Positions 34,730-44,128 are shown, numbered from the stretch's first letter. The stretch: DNA of 64,000 nt from an uncultured candidate division Zixibacteria bacterium (GCA_937925655.1 CALAMC010000111.1:40868-104867), one strand, 5' to 3'. The notes: a model not told the origin generated them from the sequence alone. Numbers and translations are program-made.

Positions 34730-36670
34730 ATGGGAAAATACGCAGCTTTTATCATAATCGTATGCATACTTGCGGGTACCTTTGAGCCGCTCCGGGGCGC
34801 GCCGGGGGATGTAATCCATGTTATCAGCCATGATAAGGTCATTGCCAAAACCGACCCCTCCAAAGGTTTTAACTTATATTCGAACAAGACACTGTTTCCA
34901 TCGAAGGATATAGAATACCGTAAAGTCGTATTATATGTCACCTATGAATGTCCCGACAGTCTTCATTGCGGGGGATGGGATTATATCGATAATGTCTGGT
35001 TACGGCATTACCCGGACGGGGGCGATACGCTCGATATCGAATTGGCGCGGATAATTTCGCCCTATGGCTGGTGGTTTGATTCGTCGTGGCATTTTACATG
35101 GCATGTCAATATCACTGATTTCGCGTTTTTATTGCACGATACGGTCGAGGTTGTTTTCAGGCATACCGGGTATGAAAACAGCGAAGACCGCGGCTGGAAG
35201 GTGACGGTCGATTTTGCCATAACCGAGGGGAGTCCGGTGATGCATAGTCTCGGTATGGATACGCTCTGGTGCGGTTCGTTTGCCTATGGTGACAGTTCAA
35301 AACCGATCGAAAAATATCTGGCGCCAATGGCATTTTCACACGAAAAAGCGGCTGTCGCCCGGATGAGAATAGTGCAGACGGGTCACGGCATGGATGATTA
35401 TGAAAACTGCGCCGAATTTTGCAAAAAGTACCGGCGGGTATATCTGGACACGGCTCTGATTGACCATAAAGAGATCTGGCGGCAGTGCGGGGATAATCCT
35501 TTGTATCCGCAGGCGGGGACATGGATTTTCGACCGGGCGGGCTGGTGTCCGGGCTCGATGGTCACTTTCGACTATTATGATTTTGAAATTGTGCCGGAAT
35601 CGACGTATAAAGTCGATATCGAAATGCAGGCCTATCTTAATGCGAAAAATCCGACCGCCAATTATTATATTTATTCATACCTGTTTTATTATGAGAAGCC
35701 ATGGGCCGAAAACGACGTTGCTATCGAAGAGATACTCGCGCCAAGTTCGAATGATATTTATTCCCGATTAAATCCGACCTGCCGTCAGCCGATGATAATA
35801 ATCAAAAACAACGGCTCTAAAGCGCTGGATTCGGTTATGATAAAGTACGGCATTAAAGGCGAAGAAATGGCGGTGTATAACTGGCGGGGGCATTTGCCAT
35901 CACAACAGAGCCTGCCGGTTGCGTTACTGTCACAGGTCAGTGCATCGGAAGGTCGGCAGGAATTTAAGGTAACGTTGAAAAGCCCCAATGGCGTGGAAGA
36001 TGAATATCCCGATGACAATCGGCTGACTTCAATCGCCATAGTGCCGCCGATAATTAATAATGAGTTCATTTTGGTCATGCGAACGAACAAAGAGCCATGG
36101 CATAATTATTATCAGATAGTAGATGGTGACGGTGTCATCGTCAGGGGACGCGCGCTGGGGTCGTTGGGGCCGGATTCGACTTACTATGATACGGTATCTC
36201 TCATTCCCGGATGTTATCAGCTTATGGTTACCGATACGGCCGGAGACGGGCTGGAATTCTGGTTTAATGCCGCTGGTGGGTACGGGTATGTCCGGCTACT
36301 GGATATTAACGGAAGATTATTTAAAAATTTCAATTCGGATTTCGGGCGGAATATAAATTATTGTTTCAATGCGGTCGAGAATGCTCCGCCGCCGGAGTTG
36401 ATAGATACTCTTCCGCTGGTGCGGCCGTTTCCGAGCCGGACTGCGGGGGCTTTTAATCTTTATATATTTGCCAATGATCCGACGGATATGAAGGTTAAAA
36501 TCGTATCGGATTCGAGTCAGACTGTCGTTTATGAAAAAGATTATCACGGAATAAAGGACGCCATTCTGCCGCTTGATATCAGCGGGCAACCGGACGGGAT
36601 ATATAATGTGAATGTTATCGCGGATGGGCAGACGGTCAAGCGACGAATCCGAATCAAACACGATCAATAA
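34730..36670 (+). CDS. Secreted PNGase F-like protein with T9SS-type C-terminal domain
   Basis: Signal peptide (MGKYAAFIIIVCILAGTF), then two PNGase F-type jelly-roll domains. Hallmarks are HCGGWDYIDNV (D84), ENCAEFCKKYR (E229) and GTWIFDRAGWCPG. From memory of PNGase F, the catalytic Asp and a key Glu are about 146 residues apart; here 145. A beta-sandwich linker follows (about 330-560), then an 80-residue end (PFPSRTAGAFNLYIF ... LPLDISGQPDGIYNVNVIA) that looks like a T9SS type A sorting domain. The family removes N-glycans from glycoproteins; activity here is inferred. Length 646 residues. Confidence 0.8.
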   Translation: MGKYAAFIIIVCILAGTFEPLRGAPGDVIHVISHDKVIAKTDPSKGFNLYSNKTLFPSKDIEYRKVVLYVTYECPDSLHCGGWDYIDNVWLRHYPDGGDTLDIELARIISPYGWWFDSSWHFTWHVNITDFAFLLHDTVEVVFRHTGYENSEDRGWKVTVDFAITEGSPVMHSLGMDTLWCGSFAYGDSSKPIEKYLAPMAFSHEKAAVARMRIVQTGHGMDDYENCAEFCKKYRRVYLDTALIDHKEIWRQCGDNPLYPQAGTWIFDRAGWCPGSMVTFDYYDFEIVPESTYKVDIEMQAYLNAKNPTANYYIYSYLFYYEKPWAENDVAIEEILAPSSNDIYSRLNPTCRQPMIIIKNNGSKALDSVMIKYGIKGEEMAVYNWRGHLPSQQSLPVALLSQVSASEGRQEFKVTLKSPNGVEDEYPDDNRLTSIAIVPPIINNEFILVMRTNKEPWHNYYQIVDGDGVIVRGRALGSLGPDSTYYDTVSLIPGCYQLMVTDTAGDGLEFWFNAAGGYGYVRLLDINGRLFKNFNSDFGRNINYCFNAVENAPPPELIDTLPLVRPFPSRTAGAFNLYIFANDPTDMKVKIVSDSSQTVVYEKDYHGIKDAILPLDISGQPDGIYNVNVIADGQTVKRRIRIKHDQ

Positions 36671-36737
36671 AAAGGGCCAGCAAGGCTGTTCATTTTTTAT
36701 ATAGCCATAAAATAGACTTCAAAAGGGGAAGACACGT

Positions 36738-37067
36738 ATGAAAACCATCCTGCTGTTGACAATCTCCAACATATTCATGACGTTTGCCTGGTATGGGCAT
36801 CTCAATTTTAAGAAGGCGCCGCTTTTTACGGTGATTCTCATCAGCTGGGGGATTGCTTTTCTGGAGTATTGCTTTCAGGTGCCGGCCAACCGGATCGGTC
36901 ATGGGATGTTCACCGCCGCGCAATTGAAAACGATTCAGGAAGTGATTACGCTGGTCGTTTTCTGCGTGTTTTCCGTGCTATATCTAAAGGAAGAGTTGAA
37001 ATGGAATTATCTGGTGGGATTCGGTTTGATAATCGCCGCCGTCTTTTTTATATTCAAGAAGTGGTAG
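36738..37067 (+). CDS. DMT-family/DUF486 small membrane protein
   Basis: A 109-residue protein with four hydrophobic segments (ILLLTISNIFMTFAWYGHL, FTVILISWGIAFLEY, TLVVFCVFSVLYL, LVGFGLIIAAVFFIF). The central QVPANRIGH and the Q-L-K-T-I-Q-E stretch are the DUF486 hallmarks. Related to small drug/metabolite transporters; substrate unknown. Preceded by an AGGGGAAG site. Confidence 0.85.
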   Translation: MKTILLLTISNIFMTFAWYGHLNFKKAPLFTVILISWGIAFLEYCFQVPANRIGHGMFTAAQLKTIQEVITLVVFCVFSVLYLKEELKWNYLVGFGLIIAAVFFIFKKW

Positions 37068-37189
37068 ACAGCAGGGGGTTATTTCGGGCGTTAATTCTTG
37101 AACTTTCTTCGTGGTCGATTCGTCATACAATGTGATAGTAGTTTTCGATTAAAGAAGCTTTGGCACAAAAAATCAGGGGTGAGGTCGTT

Positions 37190-37813
37190 ATGCTGGATTT
37201 TAATATGAATCGCAAAGAATTTTTAAAAAGCGCGGGGAAATGCTGTCTCGGTTCCTGCGCCTGTGTATTGATGGGGGGCCTTATGAGTGCCCATGCGGAT
37301 GATAGCACCGGCAAACCGCCGGCGAATGCGGAAAAGCCCCGGTCGGAAAAGCGTATTGAATTCGCCGAAAACTGGGTGACGCGTTTTATGGACGTGCTCG
37401 ATGAAACTCTCGACCCGGAAACGCGCCGAAAGATCATGATGGCCAACGGCAAAAAATGCTACCGGGCCTGGATCGCCGACACCGGGCGGCAAATTAAGCC
37501 GGTGACTCTGGAGCAGTTGACGGAATGGGTTAATAAAAATGTTATGGATGATTCCATTCGCATCGACCGTAATATAATTTATTTTCAGTTCAATTCGGCC
37601 GCGGAAACAGGATTGCCGTCCGAAGAGGGGCAATGTTTGTGTACGCTGGTGGAAACCAAGCCCAAAGGCCTGTCGGGGACGTATTGTGACTGCTCGGTCG
37701 GTTATGTCAAAGAGTGGCATGAGCTTTTGCTGGCGCGGCAGGTTGAAGTCGAATTGACGGAATCCGTCCTAAGAGGCGGCAAGCGTTGTAAATTCAAAAT
37801 TACGGTTTTATAA
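37190..37813 (+). CDS. Exported Cys-rich protein, V4R-like C-terminus
   Basis: The start is the ATG with a GGGGTGAGG site, giving 207 residues. The N-terminus has MNRKEFLKSAGKCCLGSC then a hydrophobic run (CVLMGGLMSAHA), resembling a Tat or lipoprotein-type leader though lacking a clear twin-Arg. The C-terminal half has Cys in CLCTL and YCDCSVGY, then a VEVELTESVLRGGKRCKF end, reminiscent of 4-vinyl-reductase-like ligand domains. Ligand unknown. Followed by a good terminator. Confidence 0.6.
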   Translation: MLDFNMNRKEFLKSAGKCCLGSCACVLMGGLMSAHADDSTGKPPANAEKPRSEKRIEFAENWVTRFMDVLDETLDPETRRKIMMANGKKCYRAWIADTGRQIKPVTLEQLTEWVNKNVMDDSIRIDRNIIYFQFNSAAETGLPSEEGQCLCTLVETKPKGLSGTYCDCSVGYVKEWHELLLARQVEVELTESVLRGGKRCKFKITVL

Positions 37814-37825
37814 TCGCCTCGTTGA

Positions 37826-37849
37826 AATAGGCGGGGACGCCTATTTTTT
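37826..37849 (+). terminator. Rho-independent terminator
   Basis: AATAGGCG-GGGA-CGCCTATT perfect 8-bp stem with a T-run, 13 bases after the preceding stop. Confidence 0.88.
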
Positions 37850-37915
37850 CAATATTTATACTTTTCAATTCTGTGTCTTGTACGTTTATTCCGGTATTCT
37901 GAATTGGAGGAAAGT

Positions 37916-38662
37916 ATGTCTCATGTAAATATTTCTATTGATAATCATATCGGTACCATTCGCATGGAGCGGGGGAAGGTGCACGCCCTCAACGAGGAGC
38001 ATATCGAACAGCTGGGAAGCGCCTTTCATCAACTTGAAAGCGACGATAATGCCCGTAGTATAATTTTGACCGGGACCGACAAGTTTTTTTCGTTCGGACT
38101 TGACGTGCCGGAGTTGTATGATTACAAACCCGATGATTGCCGACGCTTTTTGACCAAATTCACGGATTTGTACAGTTACCTTTTTATTTATCCCAAACCG
38201 GTTATCGCGGCCATAAATGGGCACGCCATTGCCGGGGGATGCATGCTGGCGGCGGCCTGCGACTGGCGAATCATGATGACCGGGCGCGGTCGCATTGCTC
38301 TCAATGAAGTGACCTTCGGCTCGACGGTTTTTCACGGTGCGATGGAAATGTTCAAGTATCTTTTCGGCCGTAAGGCCGAGATAATCGCCGGTCTGGGGGC
38401 CATGTATTCAGCCGAAGAGGCAAAGGATCTGGGACTGGTTGATGAAATCGCCCATGAGGCTGATTTTAAAAGGAAATCAATCGACCGGGTTGTGCAGTAT
38501 TTGGCCGTCGATCCCGTCGCCTTCAAAGCGATAAAAGAATTATTGCGCGGGCCGGTTTTTGAACGCATGCGTGAGCGCGAAGCCGATTCGATTCAGCGCT
38601 TCATTGAAATATGGTACTCCCCATCCACCCGTGAAAAACTAAAGGGGATACAAATAAAATAG
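37916..38662 (+). CDS. Enoyl-CoA hydratase/isomerase family protein
   Basis: A 248-residue crotonase-fold protein. The ATG has a perfect GGAGG site; an in-frame TTG upstream overlaps that site. Oxyanion-hole segments are visible as FFSFGLDVPEL and HAIAGGCMLAAACDWRIM. The first usual catalytic Glu region reads LNEVTFGSTVFHGAMEMF, so hydratase-type Glu residues are not obvious and an isomerase or other thioester reaction is possible. It stands alone, converging tail-to-tail with the next gene with no gap. Confidence 0.83.
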   Translation: MSHVNISIDNHIGTIRMERGKVHALNEEHIEQLGSAFHQLESDDNARSIILTGTDKFFSFGLDVPELYDYKPDDCRRFLTKFTDLYSYLFIYPKPVIAAINGHAIAGGCMLAAACDWRIMMTGRGRIALNEVTFGSTVFHGAMEMFKYLFGRKAEIIAGLGAMYSAEEAKDLGLVDEIAHEADFKRKSIDRVVQYLAVDPVAFKAIKELLRGPVFERMREREADSIQRFIEIWYSPSTREKLKGIQIK

Positions 38663-39967
38663 TCAGATTTTAAACATAAGTTCGGTTCGCAGCCAGCTGT
38701 AGCCGTCGGCATTTTCGAAATAATAATTGCCGGGAATAAATCCTTCCCAGAGGAGATGTCCCGTCCAGTTTTTATTGAAGCTGTATGATAGCTTCCCGAC
38801 AAACAAATCGCCGCGCGTTTTGCCGCCGCCCGCGGGCGGGACGGCCGCTTCATCCCGGGGTTGCAGCGCCGCCAGGTGATAATAATACAGGTCCAGATTG
38901 ACGTTATTGTCGGGCTTGAATGACATACCGGCATATATCGATCCAAGGTTGGTCCAGTACGCCACGCCGTCTTCGTTTATCTGGGTGTATATGTACGATT
39001 CGCTCCACTTGGGCCAGCGGGCGAACATGGGGTCCCAGTCTTCCCAATCGGTCGTGGCGGGATCGTCCCCGCTTAAATAAATGCCCCCGGCTTTAACCGT
39101 ATAGGGGAGAATTCTCCCGAGACACCGCCAGGCGGGCTTATATTCCAGGTAAGTGTAGCCTCCGTGCGAATGACGATTATGATCGCCTTTCTTCCCGAAT
39201 TGGGCGGCCGCCTCGGCGATAAAGTTCAATTCCCGGGTAATGGCGCAGGCCAATCTCGCGCCGGGAGTATTAATCTCCGACTTTACAGGATATGACTCAT
39301 TGCTATCGATATTTTTGCGGATAAAGTACGCCTGAAGATCAAAATATTTCTTATTTCCGGTGTAATACAATCCAAAGCCTTCTTCGGCCTGCTCGATAAG
39401 CGACAGGTTCTGATTATGCATGACCGGGAGATAATCGTCGGTTTCGGGCTGTCTGGAATAAAAGGCGGTGAGCCGGTGACGGTCGTTGATGTCCCAGTCG
39501 GCGCGGACGGCGTTGAAATACATGGTTCGAGAACCATCGAGTGGTCCGCCATCGAACATGATGAATCCTTCGCCCAGCGTCAGGTTCTGTCTTCCCGCCG
39601 TCAGGCTGAACGGAAGGTTGAAAGGATTTTTGAAATTAATGTATAATTGGTCAAAGACGATTTCATGGAAAGAAAACTTGCGGCTTTCCGGGACAAAGTA
39701 GTGGCGAAATTCATTGGTAAGTTTGACGTAAGCTTGAAATGATTTGTCCGGAGACCACTTCAACCCCAGAGATGTCCGGTGGCGGGTAAAAGTGTTGGCG
39801 CCTTCGGCGGATTCATCGAGGGTAATCGTATTATCCCAGGATTTAAAACGAAACCGTTCGGAAAAATCCATTTCGAGTTGGTCGTTAAGGCGCATGCCCG
39901 ATGCACCCAATGCCATTAGTGACAGGGCCATTATTATAGATGATGTACAATAGATGAGCTTATGCAT
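38663..39967 (-). CDS. Outer-membrane beta-barrel of the alginate-export (AlgE-like) type
   Basis: A 434-residue protein with a signal peptide (MHKLIYCTSSIIMALSLMAL) and alternating aromatic beta strands to a C-terminal ...LRTELMFKI ending in a hydrophobic residue. GRQNLTLGEGFIMFDGG and FNAVRADWD are like the alginate-export domain family. Its start overlaps the end of the symporter gene by eight bases, so the pair is probably coupled: outer-membrane channel plus inner-membrane symporter for the same solute. Substrate unknown. Confidence 0.78.
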   Translation of the reverse strand: MHKLIYCTSSIIMALSLMALGASGMRLNDQLEMDFSERFRFKSWDNTITLDESAEGANTFTRHRTSLGLKWSPDKSFQAYVKLTNEFRHYFVPESRKFSFHEIVFDQLYINFKNPFNLPFSLTAGRQNLTLGEGFIMFDGGPLDGSRTMYFNAVRADWDINDRHRLTAFYSRQPETDDYLPVMHNQNLSLIEQAEEGFGLYYTGNKKYFDLQAYFIRKNIDSNESYPVKSEINTPGARLACAITRELNFIAEAAAQFGKKGDHNRHSHGGYTYLEYKPAWRCLGRILPYTVKAGGIYLSGDDPATTDWEDWDPMFARWPKWSESYIYTQINEDGVAYWTNLGSIYAGMSFKPDNNVNLDLYYYHLAALQPRDEAAVPPAGGGKTRGDLFVGKLSYSFNKNWTGHLLWEGFIPGNYYFENADGYSWLRTELMFKI

Positions 39968-41408
39968 GAGTGATGCCCTCGCTGTGGCGGTCAGGCGAAA
40001 TCAGGCTGACCAGTGGTGTGAGAACCAGCGATACGATCATGCCGACGGTGCCGGCCTCCGGGGAAGATGTCCCGTTGAAATACATGATCAGGCAAACCGC
40101 AAGCCCGGTTATTCCGGAAACAATAGCGGCGATTTTACCGGTGCGCTTCGACAACAGGCCCCATATAAATGGGCCCAGGAAAGCCGCACCGATGGCGCCC
40201 CAGGAGATGCCCAGGATACCGACGATGGTGGACGGCTGATAATAAGCCATGATGATGGAAAGGACGATAAAACCGGCACTGGAAATTCTCATGAGTAGTG
40301 TCAGTTTGTTATCGGAAGCTTTGTTATTTATGAAGCCGTGATAAAAATCACGGGCAACGGTCGAACTGGACACGAGGACCAGGGCGGCCAGGGTTGACAT
40401 TGATGCCGATAATATCAGAAGAAGTATCAGTACGGACAGGGCCGCCGGTATGATATTCGTGAGTAACTCCGGTACCAGCAAATCGTATATCGGCTGGCCG
40501 TCTTTGAAGGCAATGGAATTTTGAGGATTAAGAAAGAACCGTGTGGTTGCCCCGATGTAGTACCCGATGCCGGTAATAATCAGGGCAAAGATGGTGGAAC
40601 CGATCATGCCGATACGAATCGACCGTTTATCCTTTATGGCGTAAAATTTCTGGACCAGCTGGGGCATGGCCATCGGAGCGACACTGGTCAAGAAGACCAG
40701 GGAAAACAGCGGCCACCATCCGGGCGGTCCGACCGGACCGACGAGTCGCGGGTCGATGGCCGCAATATATTCGGTGATATTGGCAAAGCCATCCCCGGTC
40801 TTTAGAACCGATATCAGGAGGATGGAGACGCCGACCAGCATGATTATTCCGAAAATCACGTCGATCATGGTCATTGATTTATATCCGCCCAAAACCAGAT
40901 AGATGGCCGTGAATGCGCCCATCATGACGAGGGCCAGTGTGTAGTCGATGCCGAAGGTGGACCGGAACAGGTATGACAGGCCCATAAAGACGGCGGCCGT
41001 GTAGGGGATAAAGAAAATAAAAATACAAAGGGATGCGAACAATTTAAGAAAAGGACTATTGTACCGTTTATCGAAATATTCCGGCAGGGTCTGCACGCTG
41101 TATTCCACCGACATTTGTTTGATACGGTGACCCAGAAGCCACCAGACGCCGAGGACGCCGATGAAAGTGTTGCCGACGGCGATCCATAGGGCCGAGTAAC
41201 CGAATCCCCAGCCGATTTTGCCGGCGAAGCCGATAAACATCACGGCCGAAAAATAGGCGGTGCCATAGGTGAAGGCGGTCATCCAGGCGCCGACTTTGCC
41301 CCCGCCCAGGAAGAAATCGGAAAACGAGCGGGTTTTACGAAATCCCGACACCCCGATGATAACAATCATGACAGCATAAACGGCCAGAACGATTATTTTA
41401 AGCGACAT
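39960..41408 (-). CDS. Sodium:solute symporter (SSS) family transporter
   Basis: 482 residues from an ATG with a GAGG site; an upstream ATG would add nine residues. About 13 hydrophobic segments. SSS features include SDFFLGGGKVGAWMTAFTYG near the N-terminus, the VYAVMIVIIGVSGF first segment and the GYKSMTMIDVIFGIIM helix, with ILLLILSASMSTLAALVLVSSS near the seventh/eighth segments carrying Ser residues of the Na site (cited in part). Moves an organic solute with Na+. Substrate cannot be read; the linked barrel gene suggests a sugar acid or similar. Confidence 0.88.
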   Translation of the reverse strand: MSLKIIVLAVYAVMIVIIGVSGFRKTRSFSDFFLGGGKVGAWMTAFTYGTAYFSAVMFIGFAGKIGWGFGYSALWIAVGNTFIGVLGVWWLLGHRIKQMSVEYSVQTLPEYFDKRYNSPFLKLFASLCIFIFFIPYTAAVFMGLSYLFRSTFGIDYTLALVMMGAFTAIYLVLGGYKSMTMIDVIFGIIMLVGVSILLISVLKTGDGFANITEYIAAIDPRLVGPVGPPGWWPLFSLVFLTSVAPMAMPQLVQKFYAIKDKRSIRIGMIGSTIFALIITGIGYYIGATTRFFLNPQNSIAFKDGQPIYDLLVPELLTNIIPAALSVLILLLILSASMSTLAALVLVSSSTVARDFYHGFINNKASDNKLTLLMRISSAGFIVLSIIMAYYQPSTIVGILGISWGAIGAAFLGPFIWGLLSKRTGKIAAIVSGITGLAVCLIMYFNGTSSPEAGTVGMIVSLVLTPLVSLISPDRHSEGITHA

Positions 41409-41516
41409 ATAAGCCTCGAGTTTTATTAACGCCAATTAAGTTTTGAATTTACGAAAATTGACGGATAAATACAAATTGGAAAACGTCAGTTAGTAAATCG
41501 GGGGAAAATTAAAATA

Positions 41517-41546
41517 TGGACAAATATTCAAATTCCGTTTTATATT
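41517..41546 (+). promoter_or_regulatory. Candidate promoter for the CsgG-OmpA gene
   Basis: TGGACA, 18 bases, TATATT. The start of transcription would be about 41555, leaving a 40-base leader with an AGGAGG site. Confidence 0.45.
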
Positions 41547-41594
41547 CTCTGCTAAGAAACCATACGGGATTAAAATAAATAAAGGAGGAAAACT

Positions 41595-43367
41595 ATGTCG
41601 AGGTTTCGCGTTTCGCTGTTGTCACTTTTTCTTGCGGCAAGCATGCTCTTCTGGTTCGGGCTGGTCACCGCTGATATGGGCGACAAAGTTACCTATCAGG
41701 GTAACAAGGCCAGAATAACGGTCGGCACCATCAAATCCAAAGCTGATTGTTCGTCGGATGAAGCCGCGGCCATAGGGGAAATGCTTTCGACGGCTCTGGC
41801 CAATAACGATAAATTTATCGTGCTGGCGTCACAGGAAGAAGTGGACGAGCTGATCGACGAAATCGATCTGGGAGAATCCGAGTATGTCGAATCGGGGCGC
41901 GGTCCGGAGAAAGGTCTCATGGAAGGAGCCGACATTCTTGTGACCGGGGCGGTTACCGGCTTTGAACCCGACGCCGGCGGAGGCGAGGGAGCACTGGGCG
42001 GACTGACCAAGAAGGCTTTCGGAGGGGCCGGTCTGTCCAAAAAGACGGCGCAGATCAACATGGATATCAAGCTGATTGATATCCGCACCCGCCGCATTAT
42101 CAAGGCTCTTTCGCTGGAGGCCAAATCGAGCAAATGGAAAGCCGGGGCGACCGGGGGCGGCTGGACCAAAGATATCGCCATGGCGGGCGCGTTGGGCGCT
42201 TATTCCAATGAGCCGATGGAAGACGCCATCCGTGAAGTCCTGCGCGATGCGGTTAATCAGATTGCAAAGGAAACGCCCAAAGATTACTTCCGTTATTCCG
42301 GCGAAGGGCGGTATACGTCGGAATACGGTTCTTCCGGCTCAACCGGCGGCGGTGGAGGTCAGGAGGCCTCCAAAGGTGGTGCCACGGCTCCGGGTAAAAA
42401 AGTCGCGGAAGATATGAAATTATATACAAAATATGATTTTGTTCCGGGAGATAAAGTTATCTTTTACGATGACATGAAAGGCGAAGAAGAAGGCGAGTTC
42501 CCGTCCCGCTGGAATCTGCAGAAGGGTGTATACGAAGTGGTGCGCAAGGGCGGAGAATTATGGATTATGTGCTCTGATGAGGGCTATCTCACGCCCAAAA
42601 TACCGTTGGGCCCACTTCCGGAAAAGTACACTGTGGAAATGGAATTTTATATGAACGGCCCCGAATTTAGCGGCACATACATACAGATATACTGGGTTGA
42701 TGCGGGCGGTGAGGATTTGGCTACCCTTGGCATTTTCGGCAATGATAAAACTTGGTTTGAAATCGACCATAATATTTTGGCCGAAAAAACACTGCCGACA
42801 CCGCTCGGCAAGGGTGTTCATACCATGCGAATTATGGCCACCAGCAAAACAATCAAATGCTATATCGACGAGGAACGCATCGTCAACGTTCCGGCGGTTG
42901 ATTATTTTAAGCCGGCTGGATTCAAGCTCTTCCATCTCCCGTATGATGAAATGGGTAATCCGCTCTTGTTCCGGGGTTTTCGTTTCGCCGAGGGCGGCAA
43001 GAGCATGCGGGAGCAGTTGGACGCCGAGGGCAAAATAATCACGCACGGCATCCTGTTCGATGTCAATTCATCGACGATTAAGGGCGAGTCATATAAGACA
43101 TTGAAAGATATCGGGGAACTGCTTCAGGAGGACCCGTCTCTCCGTCTTTCCATCGAGGGCCATACAGACAGCGATGGAACCGACGAAAGCAATCAGGTCT
43201 TGTCACAGAACCGGGCCGAATCGGTGCGGACTTACCTGATGAATAATTTCAGTGTGGGCGGCGAGCGTCTCGAAGCCAGGGGCTGGGGCGAATCCAAACC
43301 CATCGATAGTAACAATACGCCCGAAGGTAAAGCCAATAATCGCCGGGTGGAACTGGTTAAGATATAA
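41595..43367 (+). CDS. CsgG-like / beta-sandwich / OmpA fusion protein
   Basis: A 590-residue envelope protein with a perfect AGGAGG site and a signal peptide (SLLSLFLAASMLFWFGLV). Residues about 35-225 resemble CsgG (FIVLASQEEVDELIDEI, ADILVTGAVTGFEPD, DIKLIDIRTRRIIKAL). A Gly/Ser-rich linker precedes a beta-rich region (about 280-455) like a laminin-G/concanavalin sandwich. The last 120 residues are an OmpA peptidoglycan-binding domain (IEGHTDSDGTDESNQVLSQN, RAESVRTYL, NRRVEL). It has no lipobox cysteine, unlike CsgG. Likely an envelope-anchored scaffold. Confidence 0.83.
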   Translation: MSRFRVSLLSLFLAASMLFWFGLVTADMGDKVTYQGNKARITVGTIKSKADCSSDEAAAIGEMLSTALANNDKFIVLASQEEVDELIDEIDLGESEYVESGRGPEKGLMEGADILVTGAVTGFEPDAGGGEGALGGLTKKAFGGAGLSKKTAQINMDIKLIDIRTRRIIKALSLEAKSSKWKAGATGGGWTKDIAMAGALGAYSNEPMEDAIREVLRDAVNQIAKETPKDYFRYSGEGRYTSEYGSSGSTGGGGGQEASKGGATAPGKKVAEDMKLYTKYDFVPGDKVIFYDDMKGEEEGEFPSRWNLQKGVYEVVRKGGELWIMCSDEGYLTPKIPLGPLPEKYTVEMEFYMNGPEFSGTYIQIYWVDAGGEDLATLGIFGNDKTWFEIDHNILAEKTLPTPLGKGVHTMRIMATSKTIKCYIDEERIVNVPAVDYFKPAGFKLFHLPYDEMGNPLLFRGFRFAEGGKSMREQLDAEGKIITHGILFDVNSSTIKGESYKTLKDIGELLQEDPSLRLSIEGHTDSDGTDESNQVLSQNRAESVRTYLMNNFSVGGERLEARGWGESKPIDSNNTPEGKANNRRVELVKI

Positions 43368-43381
43368 TACATTGGGAGCTT

Positions 43382-43408
43382 CCGAAGGCGGCGCAGGGCC
43401 GCCTTCGG
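43382..43408 (+). terminator. Hairpin after the CsgG-OmpA gene
   Basis: Perfect 11-bp stem (CCGAAGGCGGC / GCCGCCTTCGG) with a 5-base loop; an A-run, not a T-run, follows, so termination is uncertain. Confidence 0.55.
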
Positions 43409-43503
43409 TGATAAAAAAAGCCCCGGATGGCTTTATAAAGTTCTTGCCAAATCGATAATGTGGAGTATATTTATCTACGATTGAAAAGGCCGCGGTTTTG
43501 TTC

Positions 43504-43532
43504 TTGACCGAAGCCCCGGTAGATATTATACA
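43504..43532 (+). promoter_or_regulatory. Candidate promoter of the small barrel gene
   Basis: TTGACC, 17 bases, TATACA, about 40 bases before an ATG with a TGGAGG site. Confidence 0.55.
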
Positions 43533-43570
43533 TAAGACAAATATTCTACACATTTTTAACTGGAGGTGTT

Positions 43571-44116
43571 ATGCGCAAAGTATTATTGGCTTTCCTCCTG
43601 GTATTGGCGGCGGCCATGCCATTATCAGCCGGTCCCATCGGTATCGGCGGCTTTGGCGGCGCCAATATCCCGGTGGTGCAGGAGGATCAATCGACCGGAA
43701 CCGCCTTCGGCCTTCATGGGAAAATTAAATTGATCCCTGCCCTGGTAGTCGAGGGCAATCTCACATTCAGCAAATACGGCGAAACATCGATTGAAATCGG
43801 CTCGATTAACAACACGATTGAAGGCTCCAAGGTCAATTCTTATGGAATCGATCTTCTTCTCGGCGGCGGGCTGGGAGGCGTTCCCGGTTTTAAGCCTTAC
43901 GGCGTTTTCGGGGCGGGTTTCTATAAAACTTCGCGAGATTTCGACGAAGACGCGACCAAAATCGGCTGGTCGGCCGGATTCGGATTCGAGATCAATCCGG
44001 TGTCTAAATTGGGACTTGATTTTCGCGGCAAGGTTATTGTCATCAGCTCCGATGGCGGCGGTTCCAAGAAATCGGCTCTGGTGACGGGCGGCCTTTATTA
44101 TTATCTGGGATACTAA
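43571..44116 (+). CDS. Small outer-membrane beta-barrel protein
   Basis: 181 residues with a signal peptide (MRKVLLAFLLVLAAAMPLSA) and eight-strand-like alternating pattern: GIGGFGGANIPVV, FGLHGKIKLIPALVVEGNL and a C-terminal ALVTGGLYYYLGY ending in an aromatic residue. This is the general pattern of small OmpW/OmpX-type barrels. It precedes a lipoprotein gene by 12 bases. Specific function unknown. Confidence 0.72.
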   Translation: MRKVLLAFLLVLAAAMPLSAGPIGIGGFGGANIPVVQEDQSTGTAFGLHGKIKLIPALVVEGNLTFSKYGETSIEIGSINNTIEGSKVNSYGIDLLLGGGLGGVPGFKPYGVFGAGFYKTSRDFDEDATKIGWSAGFGFEINPVSKLGLDFRGKVIVISSDGGGSKKSALVTGGLYYYLGY

Positions 44117-44128
44117 GGAGGATGGAAA

